A stretch of DNA of 40,753 nt, from positions 1 to 40,753 of the forward strand of contig JAAUQI010000042.1 in the NCBI GenBank assembly GCA_012032345.1. The letters run 5' to 3'. Below are positions 1 through 8,169 of this stretch, in pieces. The notes below the pieces were generated by a model. The model worked only from the letters and a program-made list of their open reading frames with translations. It was not told the DNA's origin and made no database searches. The position numbers and the translations under genes were made by a program. The first letter of the stretch is position 1. Every line of letters starts with the position of its first letter. The DNA is from Leptolyngbyaceae cyanobacterium RM1_1_2. GTDB taxonomy: Bacteria > Cyanobacteriota > Cyanobacteriia > Phormidesmidales > Phormidesmidaceae.

Positions 1-678
1 GATCAGGTTCGCGACGCGATTCGTCTAAAACATTATTCCTATCGAACCGAGCAAAGCTATGTCGGATGGATTCGCAGGTACATTCTTTTCCATAACAAAC
101 AGCACCCAAAAGATATGGGCGGGGCAGAGGTCGAAGCATTTTTGACCCATTTGGCTGTAGAAGGGCGTGTGTCGGCTTCAACTCAGAATCAGGCTTTTAG
201 TGCCCTGTTGTTTTTGTATCGACATGTTTTGCAGTTACCACTGAATGAGCGGATTGATGCCATTCGAGCGAAGTCTTCCCGTAAGCTGCCAACGGTGTTG
301 ACTCCGGAAGAAGTCCGGGCCGTGATCCAGCCCATGTCAGGAGTTCATCGCTTAATTGTGCAATTGCTCTATGGCAGCGGCCTGCGGCTGCGGGAGGCGA
401 TGCAACTCCGCATTAAAGATTTGGATTTTCCCCAGTCTCAGATTGTGGTGCGTGACGCCAAGGGCCAAGAAAGCCGACTCACGATGTTGCCCAACAGTGT
501 GCAGATGCCGCTTAAGGAACACCTACAGCAGGTTAAGCGCACTCATCAGCAAGATTTAAACCTGGGATATGGAGCGGTTACATTACCTTTTGCGTTAGCC
601 CACAAATACCCGAATGCCAATCGTCAATGGGTTTGGCAGTTTGTCTTCCCGGCTTCGACGCGATGTAAAGCATTCTGA
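1..678 (+). pseudogene. Truncated integron-type tyrosine recombinase
   Basis: The reading frame is open from the first base of the window, so the 5' end lies outside. The product has an N-terminal SAM-like core-binding domain and the start of the catalytic domain, including the first catalytic arginine in [19 protein letters not shown]. The later segment with [19 protein letters not shown] and WQFVFPAS matches the extra patch that separates integron integrases (IntI) from XerC/D. Homology stops abruptly after FPAS (about 653). The remaining catalytic residues (Lys, His, Arg, His and the Tyr nucleophile) are absent and the frame ends in a few unrelated residues. The gene is therefore catalytically dead as drawn. 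It is joined directly to HepT-like sequence, which indicates a deletion junction. I see no convincing attC site nearby. Confidence 0.85.
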
Positions 679-989
679 CCAGTATCAGCAAGATTCAGCG
701 CCATACTGCCGGACTCAGCTACGAGGACTTAATGCAGGACGAACGTACCCTAGATGCCATCGTTCATAACCTGCAAATTATCGGGGAGGCAACCAAACAA
801 ATTCCTGACTCCCTTCGTAGCAAGTATCCACAAATTCAATGGAAGGCAATCGCTGGTATGAGGGATATCATCGCCCATGCCTATTTCAGCATCAACACCC
901 GCATCGTGTGGAATGTCATCCAACAGGAGTTAAAACCCTTAAAAGACTGCATTGAACAGCTTCAGCAAAACGAGAATCTTGACCCATGA
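659..989 (+). pseudogene. HepT-like HEPN ribonuclease toxin, start codon lost
   Basis: HepT (DUF86) proteins are HEPN-fold RNases, paired with MNT nucleotidyltransferase antitoxins. Homology begins right after the integrase junction: Arg-Asp at about 659-664, then a one-base shift, then [20 protein letters not shown] in the frame that continues to 989. The first in-frame ATG is at 732, inside the conserved part. The HEPN active-site motif R-x4-H-x-Y is intact as RDIIAHAY. The stop overlaps the next gene's start as ATGA at 986-989, the usual arrangement of this toxin-antitoxin pair. The missing start and N-terminus suggest inactivation by the same deletion that cut the integrase. An 85-residue product from 732 could still be made but would lack the first helix. 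Confidence 0.75.
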
Positions 990-1174
990 CCACCTTAGCT
1001 GATATTCAATCCACTCTAAAGCGACATCTTCCAGAAGTGCGCCAAAAATATCAGATGCGGCAACTCGGCATTTTTAGTTCCTTTGTGCGAGGTGAGCAAA
1101 CCGACACCAGCGACGTGGATGTATTGGCCGAGCTTGATTCCGATGCCCGCTTTGGCCTACTCACCTTTTGCTGA
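986..1174 (+). pseudogene. MntA-type minimal nucleotidyltransferase antitoxin, truncated
   Basis: This is the cognate partner of the upstream HepT-like gene. MntA proteins AMPylate a tyrosine of HepT to neutralise it. The nucleotidyltransferase signature is visible as FSSFVRGEQTDTSDVDVLAE, with the paired aspartates of the S-D-V-D motif, although the usual leading Gly-Ser is Ser-Ser. A TGA stop at 1172-1174 ends the frame after FGLLTFC. The same frame then reads LEKDL, which is what the family normally has at that point, so the TGA looks like a nonsense mutation in a formerly longer gene (usual length about 95-140 residues). Homology fades by about 1192, where an unrelated block begins. Confidence 0.7.
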
Positions 1175-1418
1175 CTTGAAAAAGACCTGTTGACTTGAGA
1201 CTGATCCAATTTTTGTGTAAACCGCTCTTTTAGAAACGAGGAATCAAAGCTTTCAGGCTGATTGATCCCGATTTTCTGAACACCCCCTTTTTGCCTTTTA
1301 TTGATCAAATCAGCTACGTTAGCTTTAAAGTGGGTTTTGACTCCGCTCAACCCGCCTAAGTCCGCAGAAGCTATTGGATACAGGAAGGATGGCACCCTCC
1401 GCTAGAGGATATTAGCCC
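1175..1418. other. Unexplained block between broken MntA and TPR remnant
   Basis: Homology to MntA stops near 1192 and the next recognisable coding sequence starts at 1419. The interval has no convincing gene. On the minus strand a frame is open from 1395 to 1051, but its 3' half only mirrors MntA. A loose inverted repeat is formed by GGGTT near 1333 and AACCC near 1350. It may be a remnant of a mobile element or a cassette end, but I cannot identify it. Confidence 0.4.
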
Positions 1419-1722
1419 ATGACCCAGCCAGACCTAACTGAGTGGGATGAAGACCTCGACAGCTTGCCAGAGGAGGAATATGCGGCGCTGGTGCGGGCGA
1501 TTAGCTGGGCGCGGGGGTTTGGGCTGCTGTTTGTGCAATGTGCACAAAGCGCTCTACAACAAAGCCTGCTGCTACGCTCTTTTGGATCAGCCGGAAGCGG
1601 CTTTGAACTTTTTGCAGCAGGCGATCGCGCTGGCTCCAGATAAATACATCGAATTAGCTAAAACCGACCCAGATTTTACCGCTCTCCGCAGCGACCCCCG
1701 TTTTCAAGCGCTGATTCAGTAG
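1419..1722 (+). pseudogene. Cyanobacterial TPR protein with internal deletion
   Basis: The first about 40 codons from ATG 1419 (EWDEDLDSLPEEEYAALVRA, then GFGLLFVQC) match the N-terminus of a cyanobacterial family that carries an ATP-binding region followed by tetratricopeptide repeats. The end (NKACCYALLDQPEAALNFLQ and the tail ending FQALIQ at 1722) matches the last TPR and C-terminus of the same family, but in a different frame. The central several hundred codons are missing, and the junction at about 1545-1555 shifts the frame. It is an internally deleted, non-functional gene. Confidence 0.7.
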
Positions 1723-1730
1723 GGCTGTAG

Positions 1731-1864
1731 GGGAAGGCAGAAGGATGAAGGCAGAAGGATGAAGGGGGAAGGGGGAAGGCAGAAGGCAGAAGGGGGAAGA
1801 GGATGCTGGTCACGTAAAGATTCAGCGATTTGAGTTGTTTTAACCAAACTGTGGTTTGCTATAC
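1731..1864 (+). repeat. Dispersed GA-rich repeat, copy A
   Basis: The left part is a run of irregular GAAGG/GCAGAAGGATGAA units. It is followed by a unique core of about 65 bp containing CGTAAAGATTCAGCGAT and AACCAAACTG. The same architecture recurs at 30661-30760 in the same orientation. Within the last about 50 bp the two copies differ only by T in this copy against C in the other. I see no coding potential. It sits between the decayed toxin-antitoxin zone and the core genome. Confidence 0.8.
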
Positions 1865-1930
1865 CAGGGCTGCATTTAGGCGTAACTCCTTTGATGGGTT
1901 ACTGCACAAAGCTTCTGTCAATCGCTGCAT

Positions 1931-2060
1931 CTTTGGTGTGATGACGCGATCGCTTGCTGTAGGGGTGCAAGGCTTTAGTGCGATCGCTCAATTCTTTGAT
2001 GTCATCGCTGCATGTTTGAGTGTGACGGCGTGATCTTTTAGTGCGATCGCATAATTCTTT
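1931..2060. repeat. Imperfect 63-bp direct repeat carrying HIP1
   Basis: The block TTTAGTGCGATCGC followed by an AATTCTTT segment occurs at about 1974 and again at about 2037, an offset of 63 bp. A third, weaker match (CTTTGGTGTGATGACGCGATCGC) lies at 1931. The repeats are only similar and carry no open frame. Confidence 0.55.
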
Positions 2061-2282
2061 AGATCACATCCCCACAGCGTCGCTGCAGCAGCGCCCTCAT
2101 TTCCGGCATCTGTGGATTCATCCCGGCTTGATTAAAACCATTGGTTTCTAGTCATACACGCCTCGTTTAATCATCTGCTTGCAGGTGCGATCGCTATTGA
2201 TTTGAATAGTTAATTTCTACTGGATTTTGTAGATTTAAACCTCCACTTTTGGCTAACTGAAAAAACTCTTTAACCTGTGATT

Positions 2283-2312
2283 CTGCTGTAGTCTGGATCC
2301 AGACTACAGCAG
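2283..2312. repeat. Perfect 30-bp palindrome
   Basis: The sequence has two 15-base arms, CTGCTGTAGTCTGGA and TCCAGACTACAGCAG, with no loop, and it is flanked by non-complementary bases. There is no T tract directly after it on either strand, so it is not a typical intrinsic terminator. It lies about 190 bp upstream of the CBS protein start with no gene adjoining. It could be an operator-like protein site, a mobile-element end or a remnant of a dispersed palindrome family. Confidence 0.85.
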
Positions 2313-2505
2313 TCCCAAATCATTTTTAGAGAGAGTTTTGAAAGGACTTTCCTTACGAAAAAGTCTCTTTCACAATCCAAATAGGATCGCTATATCTGTG
2401 TAACGACCTGTGAAAGCCCCCGAGCGCTCTTACTCCAAATTTCCTACAATGGAAAGGCAATATCACTATAATGGCTGTGCTCCAGGCACGCAAAAGGAGA
2501 AAATT

Positions 2506-2979
2506 ATGGCGAAAACGGTAGCTGACGTGATGACTTGCGATCCGTTCACTGTTCGCCCAGAAACCCTAGTGAAGGAAGCCGTACACCTCCTGTCTGAAAA
2601 GCGAATTAGCAGCCTGCCTGTGGTCAACAATGACCATGAATTAGTCGGTGTATTGTCTGAAGCTGACCTGATGTGGCAGGTCACTGGAGCACAGATTCCG
2701 GCCTATGTCACGCTGCTTGATAGCGTCATCTACCTGGAGAATCCCGCTCGATACAACCAGGAACTGCACAAAGCTTTAGGTCAGACGGTTAGCGAGCTGA
2801 TGACGGACAAACCCATCACGATCGCGCCTGATGAGACTATTCGTAAAGCCGCTCAGGTTATGCACGACAAGCAGATTCGGTGCCTGATCGTGGTAGACGA
2901 GGCTAAGACGGTCACGGGTATTTTAACTCAGGGCGATATTGTGCGCGAAATGGCTAAGAACTACAGTGAGCGCAGCTAA
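2506..2979 (+). CDS. Two-CBS-domain protein
   Basis: The 157-residue product contains two CBS domains, at about residues 5-60 (VADVMTCDPFTVRPE to LVGVLSEADL) and 96-150 (VSELMTDKPITIAPDE to GILTQGDIVREMA). They are joined by an about 35-residue insert typical of cyanobacterial stand-alone CBS proteins. Tandem CBS pairs form a Bateman module that binds adenosine nucleotides, and soluble two-CBS proteins are proposed energy sensors. The target is not evident here. I chose ATG 2506 because AAAGGAG ends 6 bases upstream and the CBS fold begins at once. A longer frame from 2410 would add unrelated residues. The next gene is 209 bp away, so it is probably monocistronic. Confidence 0.85.
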   Translation: MAKTVADVMTCDPFTVRPETLVKEAVHLLSEKRISSLPVVNNDHELVGVLSEADLMWQVTGAQIPAYVTLLDSVIYLENPARYNQELHKALGQTVSELMTDKPITIAPDETIRKAAQVMHDKQIRCLIVVDEAKTVTGILTQGDIVREMAKNYSERS

Positions 2980-3188
2980 CACTTGACAAAGCAGGGGAGG
3001 GGGAAACGAGTCGCAGCTACAGTTTCCGCTACAGCGCTCTGGGCAGCTTAGCAGTTCGTTAATGAGTTGCTTCCCCTTTACTGCTAGATTGAAAAAATCC
3101 CTTGATTTCCCATGACTGAGGAGACTGTTTTGATGTCGCTGGTAGTCTGTGGGGAAGCTGTGTTGAAAAAATTCAAAAGCAAAGCCTC

Positions 3189-3848
3189 ATGGATAATACC
3201 CCCGACAGTGTAAAACAGCTGCTAGCTTCTGAAGACTATGGCGATCGCATTAGCGCCGTCAACCAGATGCGACAGCTTGATCCGGCAGATGCGCTCGGAC
3301 TGCTGTGTCAAGCTGCCGAAGACAACCATGCCAGAGTTCGATATGCCGCTGTTAGCCAGATTGCTAACGTCGGCAATCAAGATCGAGAACGTGTCTTGGC
3401 CCTGCTGAAAAAAGCATTGCTCACCGATGCCGAAGTCGATGTCCGGGCAGCCGCAGCTGATTCTTTAGGCGCGCTCCAGTTCACAGAAGCCTTCGACGAT
3501 CTCAAAATAGTTTATGAAGAAACCGCAGACTGGCTGCTGCAGTTCAGCATTTTAGCCGCCCTAGGCGAACTCGGCGATCCGCGCAGCTTTGATCTCTTGA
3601 AAGACGCTCTCAGCGCTGACAATCAGCTCTTTAGGACAGCGGCGATTGGCGCTCTAGGCGAACTTGAAAATGCTGAGGCGATTCCGCTGCTGCTGCCGTT
3701 TGTGGAAGATTCAGACTGGCAAACAAGGCTGCGTCTGGCCCAGGCTCTGAGCCACTTTGACGAGCATCCTGAGGTCAAGCAGGCCCTAGAAAAGCTGGCG
3801 GGTGATGAGTTTGATGCCGTAGCACAAGCGGCCCAGGCCCATCTCTAA
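3189..3848 (+). CDS. nblB: NblB-like HEAT-repeat phycobilisome degradation protein
   Basis: The 219-residue protein consists of HEAT-like (PBS lyase) repeats throughout, with recurring units such as RVRYAAVSQIANVGNQD, DVRAAAADSLGALQ and LFRTAAIGALGELENAEAIP. Length and sequence match cyanobacterial NblB, a relative of the CpcE/F lyases that is needed for phycobilisome breakdown during nutrient starvation and is thought to bind phycocyanobilin in phycocyanin. It begins with the NblB-typical SVKQLLASEDYGDRISAVNQ. The glucokinase gene starts 11 bp after its stop, so the two are probably co-transcribed. A generic CpcE-type lyase is the alternative, but the size favours NblB. Confidence 0.8.
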   Translation: MDNTPDSVKQLLASEDYGDRISAVNQMRQLDPADALGLLCQAAEDNHARVRYAAVSQIANVGNQDRERVLALLKKALLTDAEVDVRAAAADSLGALQFTEAFDDLKIVYEETADWLLQFSILAALGELGDPRSFDLLKDALSADNQLFRTAAIGALGELENAEAIPLLLPFVEDSDWQTRLRLAQALSHFDEHPEVKQALEKLAGDEFDAVAQAAQAHL

Positions 3849-3859
3849 GAGACTCTAGA

Positions 3860-4771
3860 ATGGTCAGTCGGCAGGTTATTGGCATTGATATAGGCGGCAC
3901 GGCCCTGAAGCTAGGGCGCTTTAGCGCTCAAGGCGACCACATTCAGGTGCTCAGCGTTCCTACTCCGCAGCCCGCTACCCCCGAGGCTGTAACTGCGGCC
4001 ATGATTGCAGCGATCGCCCAGGTTGACCCCCAGCGTGAAGCGATCGCCCTCGGGGTCGGCACTCCCGGCCCGGCAGACGCTGACGGGCGGGTGGCTAGAG
4101 TTGCCATTAACCTGGCAGGCTGGCGGGATGTGCCCTTGGCAGACTGGCTAGAAACGGCAACTCAGCGGCCTGCGGTGTTAGCCAATGACGCTAACTGCGC
4201 GGGCCTAGGAGAAGCTTGGCTGGGAGCGGGACGACAGTTTCAAGACCTGATTTTATTGACCCTGGGCACAGGCGTCGGCGGCGCAATTATTCTCAACGGA
4301 GAGCTGTTTATCGGGCGCGACGGCACAGCAGGCGAACTGGGGCTGATCACGCTTAATCCCGCAGGGCCGCCCTGCAACAGCGGCAATCAGGGGTCGTTGG
4401 AGCAGTACTGCTCGGTGCAGGCAATTCGTCGAGAGGCTGGGTTTGAACCAGGCAATCTGGCTCAGAGGGCGATCGCGGGTGACACCGAGGCGATCGCCTT
4501 TTGGCAGCAGTATGGTCGCCACTTGGGCGCAGGGCTAGCCAGCCTGATCTATGTGCTGACGCCGGAAGCAATTGTGCTGGGCGGTGGCATCAGCGCTGGG
4601 GCTAAGCTGTTTCTGCCGAGTGCGATCGCTGAAATTGAAGCCCGGGTTTTGCCCAGTTCTCGCGCCGGACTCAAGATTTTGCTAGCAGAACTCGGCAACC
4701 AGGCGGGTATGGTTGGCGCAGCTAGGCTGGCTTTGCAGAAGTTTGGCGGACCCTATCAAAAACCTTTCTGA
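3860..4771 (+). CDS. ROK-family glucokinase
   Basis: The 303-residue product has an N-terminal phosphate-binding loop (VIGIDIGGTALKLGRF), an ANDANCAGLGE segment with the catalytic Asp, a second phosphate motif LTLGTGVGGAI and a C-terminal EAIVLGGGIS. These are hallmarks of ROK sugar kinases. The likely reaction is ATP-dependent phosphorylation of glucose to glucose 6-phosphate in the cytoplasm. The usual zinc site is degenerate: the His of GE-x-GH is Leu (AGELGL), and CxCGxxGC reads CNSGNQGS, so only one of three cysteines remains. The gene follows nblB by 11 bp and converges on Lin0512 with a 4-bp gap. Glucose is the probable substrate, but another hexose cannot be excluded. Confidence 0.82.
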   Translation: MVSRQVIGIDIGGTALKLGRFSAQGDHIQVLSVPTPQPATPEAVTAAMIAAIAQVDPQREAIALGVGTPGPADADGRVARVAINLAGWRDVPLADWLETATQRPAVLANDANCAGLGEAWLGAGRQFQDLILLTLGTGVGGAIILNGELFIGRDGTAGELGLITLNPAGPPCNSGNQGSLEQYCSVQAIRREAGFEPGNLAQRAIAGDTEAIAFWQQYGRHLGAGLASLIYVLTPEAIVLGGGISAGAKLFLPSAIAEIEARVLPSSRAGLKILLAELGNQAGMVGAARLALQKFGGPYQKPF

Positions 4772-4775
4772 ACTC

Positions 4776-5132
4776 CTAGGGGATAGAAACCGTCACCGCC
4801 GCCACCGCAATGTACATGTCATCGTTTTTGTCGTCTAGTTCAGCAATAGCTTTCCCCGTCACAACCATGCCGCCAGACTCCAGCTTCAGTGTCTTTTGGC
4901 CAAAGGGCAGCACCGCCAATACCTCCTCCTGCCGTACCTGCTCCGGGTAAGGCACTGCCACCTGCACCTCTACAATCATCTCGCTGGGATGACTGAGCCC
5001 GGCAACTTCCCAAACCCCCGGCAGGGCATTGTGGGCGATCGCATTGCGCACGGCTCTGGCTGCGGCCACGGTAGGGTCTTGACCGTGCTGATCAATTCCC
5101 ATCCCCATTTCAATAATCAGACGCTTTTGCAT
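4776..5132 (-). CDS. Lin0512 family conserved protein
   Basis: The product has 118 residues, the standard size of the Lin0512 (TIGR02058) family. It starts with KRLIIEMGMGIDQHGQDPT and continues with AAARAVRNAIAHNALPG, the family's conserved N-terminal block. The biochemical function of the family is unknown. The start ATG lies 9 bp after the stop of the debranching enzyme gene on the same strand, so the two probably form an operon. I see no signal peptide or membrane segment. Confidence 0.85.
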   Translation of the reverse strand: MQKRLIIEMGMGIDQHGQDPTVAAARAVRNAIAHNALPGVWEVAGLSHPSEMIVEVQVAVPYPEQVRQEEVLAVLPFGQKTLKLESGGMVVTGKAIAELDDKNDDMYIAVAAVTVSIP

Positions 5133-5141
5133 AGGTCAACT

Positions 5142-7395
5142 CTAAGTCTCAATCACCACCCGCAGATTACCCCGCTTGCGCACTACCCGGCAGGCGGTAG
5201 TGCCGTTAGAGCGCTCAAATTCTAGATCCAGCACTGTCGCCCCCACTTTAAGGTTGCGCACAGCAAGCTGCTGCAAAAAGTCAGGCAGCATGGGGTCAAT
5301 GATGCGTAGATGGTTACTGGGTGCATCTGGCACCAGGTTTAGCATCGTCTGCAGCAGGTGAAAGACGGTGCCTGTGGCCCAAGCCTGAGGCGAACAGGCT
5401 ACGGGATACTGGACTGGCGGTACGCCTTTGATGCGCTCAAAGCCACAAAACAGCTCCGGGGGTCTTTGATAAGGCTGATAGTTCATCATTTCAAAGATGC
5501 CCTTTGCTACCTCAGTGGCCGCGTCAATATGATTGAGCGATCGCAATCCGGCCACGATCAGCGAATTATCATGGGGCCAGACTGAGCCAATGTGGTATCC
5601 CATCGGGTTATAGGCGGGGGAGTCGCTGCTGAGGGTGCGCAGGCCCCAGCCGCTAAAGATATCCGGCGCTAGCAGGCGTTCAGCTACGCTGTCAGCGTTC
5701 TCTGGCGTCAGAATATTCAAAGCGAGACAGTGGCCTGGATTTGAGCTAATGCTGTCTACAGGTTTGCCTTCTCCGTCTAGGGCTAGGGCACAAAAATCTA
5801 AATCGTCAATCCAAAAGTCGCGGTTGAAGCGGTGTTTAAGCTCTCTGGCGGATTCTTCCCAGTCTTCAGCCAGATCAATGCGCTTTTTCAGCCGAGCGAT
5901 CTGAGCTAAGCGCACTCTCGCCGCATAGACATAAGCCTGAACTTCACAGAGAGCGATCGCACCTTGAGCCAAATGACCGTGGCGATCGACAATACAGTTC
6001 CATGAATCTTTCCAGCCCTGGTTGTCGAGGCCCCCCTTAGACTTGCGGTAGTAGGCTAGATATCCGGTTTCTTTACAGGCGCGATCGATCCACTGCATCG
6101 CGGCTAGAGCATTTGGCCACAGCGCTTCCAGGGTAATCTGGTCGTTCGTCCAGGCATAATAGTCAGCGTAGAGCATCAGCCACAGGGGGGTGGCGTCTAC
6201 GGTGCCGTAGTAGGGGGTGTGGGGCACTTCGCCAGCCCGCACCAGTTCCCCGTGACGCAGCTCGTGGAGTATCTTACCGGGCTGTTCTTCGCGCCACTCG
6301 TCGTCTTTTTTGCCCTGATAGTGAGCCAGAAGCTTCAGGGTGGACTGGGCGATACTGGAATCTAGCATCAGCGTCTGTGCCGCCGCGATAATCGTGTCGC
6401 GGCCAAACAGGGTCGAAAACCAGGGCACCCCAGCCGAGAGCGTGGTTTCTTCGTGAAAGTCCTGTCGCAGCAGATAGGTATCCTGCTCGGCCCGTGAAAC
6501 AATCAGGTTAAAAGTTTCGTTGTCGGAGCTGATCCGCGCTACCTGACCCAGCCACTGGTCTTCTTCTGAGGTTTAGAGGCGATCGCCTGAGCCAGCGTAG
6601 CCGGAATCCCGTCTGAGGGGGTTTGCTGGCCGTCGGTGAGTAGCTGTAGACGGTAGCCCAGCTTTTGCGACTGGTGCGGTTCAAGGGTGAGATCCCAGAG
6701 GGCGGTATTGCCCTTGCAAACATTAGGCGGATGGTGCAAGAACTCAATCTGTGATTCCATGACGATGCCGTCTACGCCTAGGTAGGAGAGGCTAAGGCGA
6801 TCGGTGACGCGCTCACTCAGGGCCTGTAGTTCGCTTTCATCCACAGTTTTACCGTTTTGGCTGGGCAGCCGCTGTAGCCTAGTGCCCCGCTGCTCTCTGC
6901 GGGTATAGCCACGCAGCTCAAAAACATCCAGAAAGTCAGCATCAAAGCTCAGGGACAGGGTAAAGCTAACGGGGTCAGTGCTGTAGTTAGTTACTTCAAT
7001 GTCTTCAAACAGGCCACCGTTAAGCACAATATCTCGACGAATGCCAATGGTGTCGTGGGTGATATCAGTCAGGGGTGGATTGGCGCACAAAACCGACAGG
7101 GCAAAGCCAATATCGGCGTTGCTGCTGAGCAATACGGCGATCGCCCGTCGATTTGTAGCTCTAGGCGACTCAAAAACCGGGAGTCACGACAAAAAAGCCC
7201 CATGCTGGTGTTTTGGTTGCCGTCTAAACAGCCAGAGATATTGCCCAGCAAATCCGTGATCATAAAAAGATCGTCTTCTTTGAGCGTGAGCGTAGGCAGG
7301 GGCTGCTTGCTGACAACGCAGGGCCATTCAGGCAAAGGCCATTGCTGTGCCGGGACGTATTGATGGCCGTTTTGCTCAAGCGTGTCTAGAGCCAT
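5142..7395 (-). pseudogene. Glycogen debranching enzyme-like protein, two frameshifts
   Basis: Three frames join into one protein of about 750 residues resembling cyanobacterial amylo-alpha-1,6-glucosidases (GDE N-terminal domain plus (alpha/alpha)6 catalytic domain). Segment 1 runs from ATG 7395 to LELQIDGRSP. Segment 2 resumes as VLLSSNADIGFALSVL near 7135 and runs to IASKP. Segment 3 resumes as EEDQWLGQVARISSDNET near 6572 and continues through WFSTLFGRDTIIAA to the stop at 5142. Each junction needs only one extra base. Both lie beside a GCGATCGC octamer (7137-7144 and 6579-6586). The flanking protein sequence is fully preserved, so sequencing error or very recent mutation is likely. The enzyme would release alpha-1,6-linked glucose from glycogen branches. 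It is probably co-transcribed with Lin0512. Confidence 0.8.
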
Positions 7396-7628
7396 TTTTG
7401 TCTAAGTCCAAAAAACTGAAAGGTATGTGAGTGACCCAGTTCGGCCAAACCAGCAGCGGGTGTCAGCACTGCGGTTTGCCCTTTCCACAATGTAGCGATT
7501 TGTGGGTCAGGTCGGGCAAGTTACTCTGCTGATTGACGAAAAAAAGGCTGAAAAATTATTTTCCAGCCGCTGAATCTATTGAATATTCGTCAGCAAACTA
7601 TTGATCTCCTGACATCGACATCAGAACA

Positions 7629-8111
7629 CTACTCAGCCGTTGCTTCGGCGATCGCAGCGGGTGCTTCTGCCTGCGGTGAGTCGAGACTGATCTTAACGAC
7701 GCGGTTGCGAACTTCTTCTACTTTAGGCAAAGTCAGACTCAGGAAACCGTGCTCGAAACTGGCAGCAACCTGAGTGTTTTGAATAGCAATCGGTAGAGAA
7801 ACAACCCGGCGGAAGGTACCGTAGCTTAGCTCAGAATGCAGCAGACGATGGCCTTCAGGTAGCTGAGGCATCTGGCGCTGCCCGGAAATGACGACGGCTT
7901 CACGACTAGCTTGAATGTCAATATGCTCGGAGCTGACTCCCGGTAGCTGCACCTGTAGCAGCAAGTCATTGCCTTGATCAATCAGGTTAATAGCGGGTGT
8001 CCAGGTAGTGTTGATGTTCATATCTGCTGAGTTAAATTCACTGAAAATGCGATCGAGCTGACGCTGAAAGGATTCAACTTCACGCGGGGATTGCCAGTAG
8101 CGAACGATCAT
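7629..8111 (-). CDS. hspA: Hsp20/alpha-crystallin small heat shock protein
   Basis: The 160-residue protein has an alpha-crystallin domain from about residue 35 to 140, with TPAINLIDQGNDLLLQVQLP at its start, the strand EAVVISGQR, and the hallmark A-x-x-x-n-G-v-L variant AASFEHGFLSLTLPK. An acidic, alanine-rich tail follows. Small Hsps are ATP-independent holdases that form oligomers and, in cyanobacteria, also associate with thylakoids. An AAAAGAGG ribosome-binding stretch lies about 9 bases before ATG 8111. A GC hairpin in the leader (8155-8169) could be part of heat regulation. No CIRCE element was found. Confidence 0.88.
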   Translation of the reverse strand: MIVRYWQSPREVESFQRQLDRIFSEFNSADMNINTTWTPAINLIDQGNDLLLQVQLPGVSSEHIDIQASREAVVISGQRQMPQLPEGHRLLHSELSYGTFRRVVSLPIAIQNTQVAASFEHGFLSLTLPKVEEVRNRVVKISLDSPQAEAPAAIAEATAE

Positions 8112-8154
8112 AGTTTTTTAGCCTCTTTTCTTTTGAAATGTGGAAACTGAGTCT

Positions 8155-8169
8155 GCGGTTCCCAACCGC
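8155..8169 (-). promoter_or_regulatory. Small hairpin in hspA leader
   Basis: On the minus strand the leader reads GCGGTT-GGG-AACCGC, a 6-bp perfect stem with a 3-base loop, 44 bases upstream of the hspA start codon. A weaker UUUC-AAAA-GAAA stem lies just before the ribosome-binding site. Cyanobacterial hsp17 leaders can act as RNA thermometers. Whether this one does is unproven, because the visible stem does not cover the ribosome-binding site. Confidence 0.35.

Larger units (their letters stand above)
1865..2505. other. Long non-coding stretch with repeats and palindrome
   Basis: No convincing gene is present. The stretch holds an imperfect tandem repeat with HIP1 octamers (1931-2060), a perfect 30-bp palindrome (2283-2312) and an imperfect hairpin GAAAGGACTTT / AAAGTCTCTTTC (2340-2371). 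On the minus strand a 30-codon open frame ends at 2059. It could be a remnant of a gene's 3' end, but I do not recognise it. The promoter for the CBS protein gene at 2506 must lie in the right part. Confidence 0.5.

Noticed and set aside
1320-1360. Possible attC recombination site near the GGGTT/AACCC inverted repeat
   Set aside because: The paired core motifs of attC sites (GTTRRRY and RYYYAAC with L/R boxes) are not present in the right arrangement, so it is not called.
1051-1395. A 114-codon minus-strand frame opposite MntA
   Set aside because: Half of it mirrors the MntA coding strand. No start signal or recognised domain supports it.
1740-1800. GAAGG-rich tract considered as a CRISPR or minisatellite coding repeat
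   Set aside because: The units are irregular, with no spacers of uniform length, and no cas genes are in the window. It is part of the dispersed repeat only.
4253-4522. Minus-strand frames within the glucokinase gene
   Set aside because: They are typical shadow frames of a GC-rich gene with a clear ROK product on the other strand.
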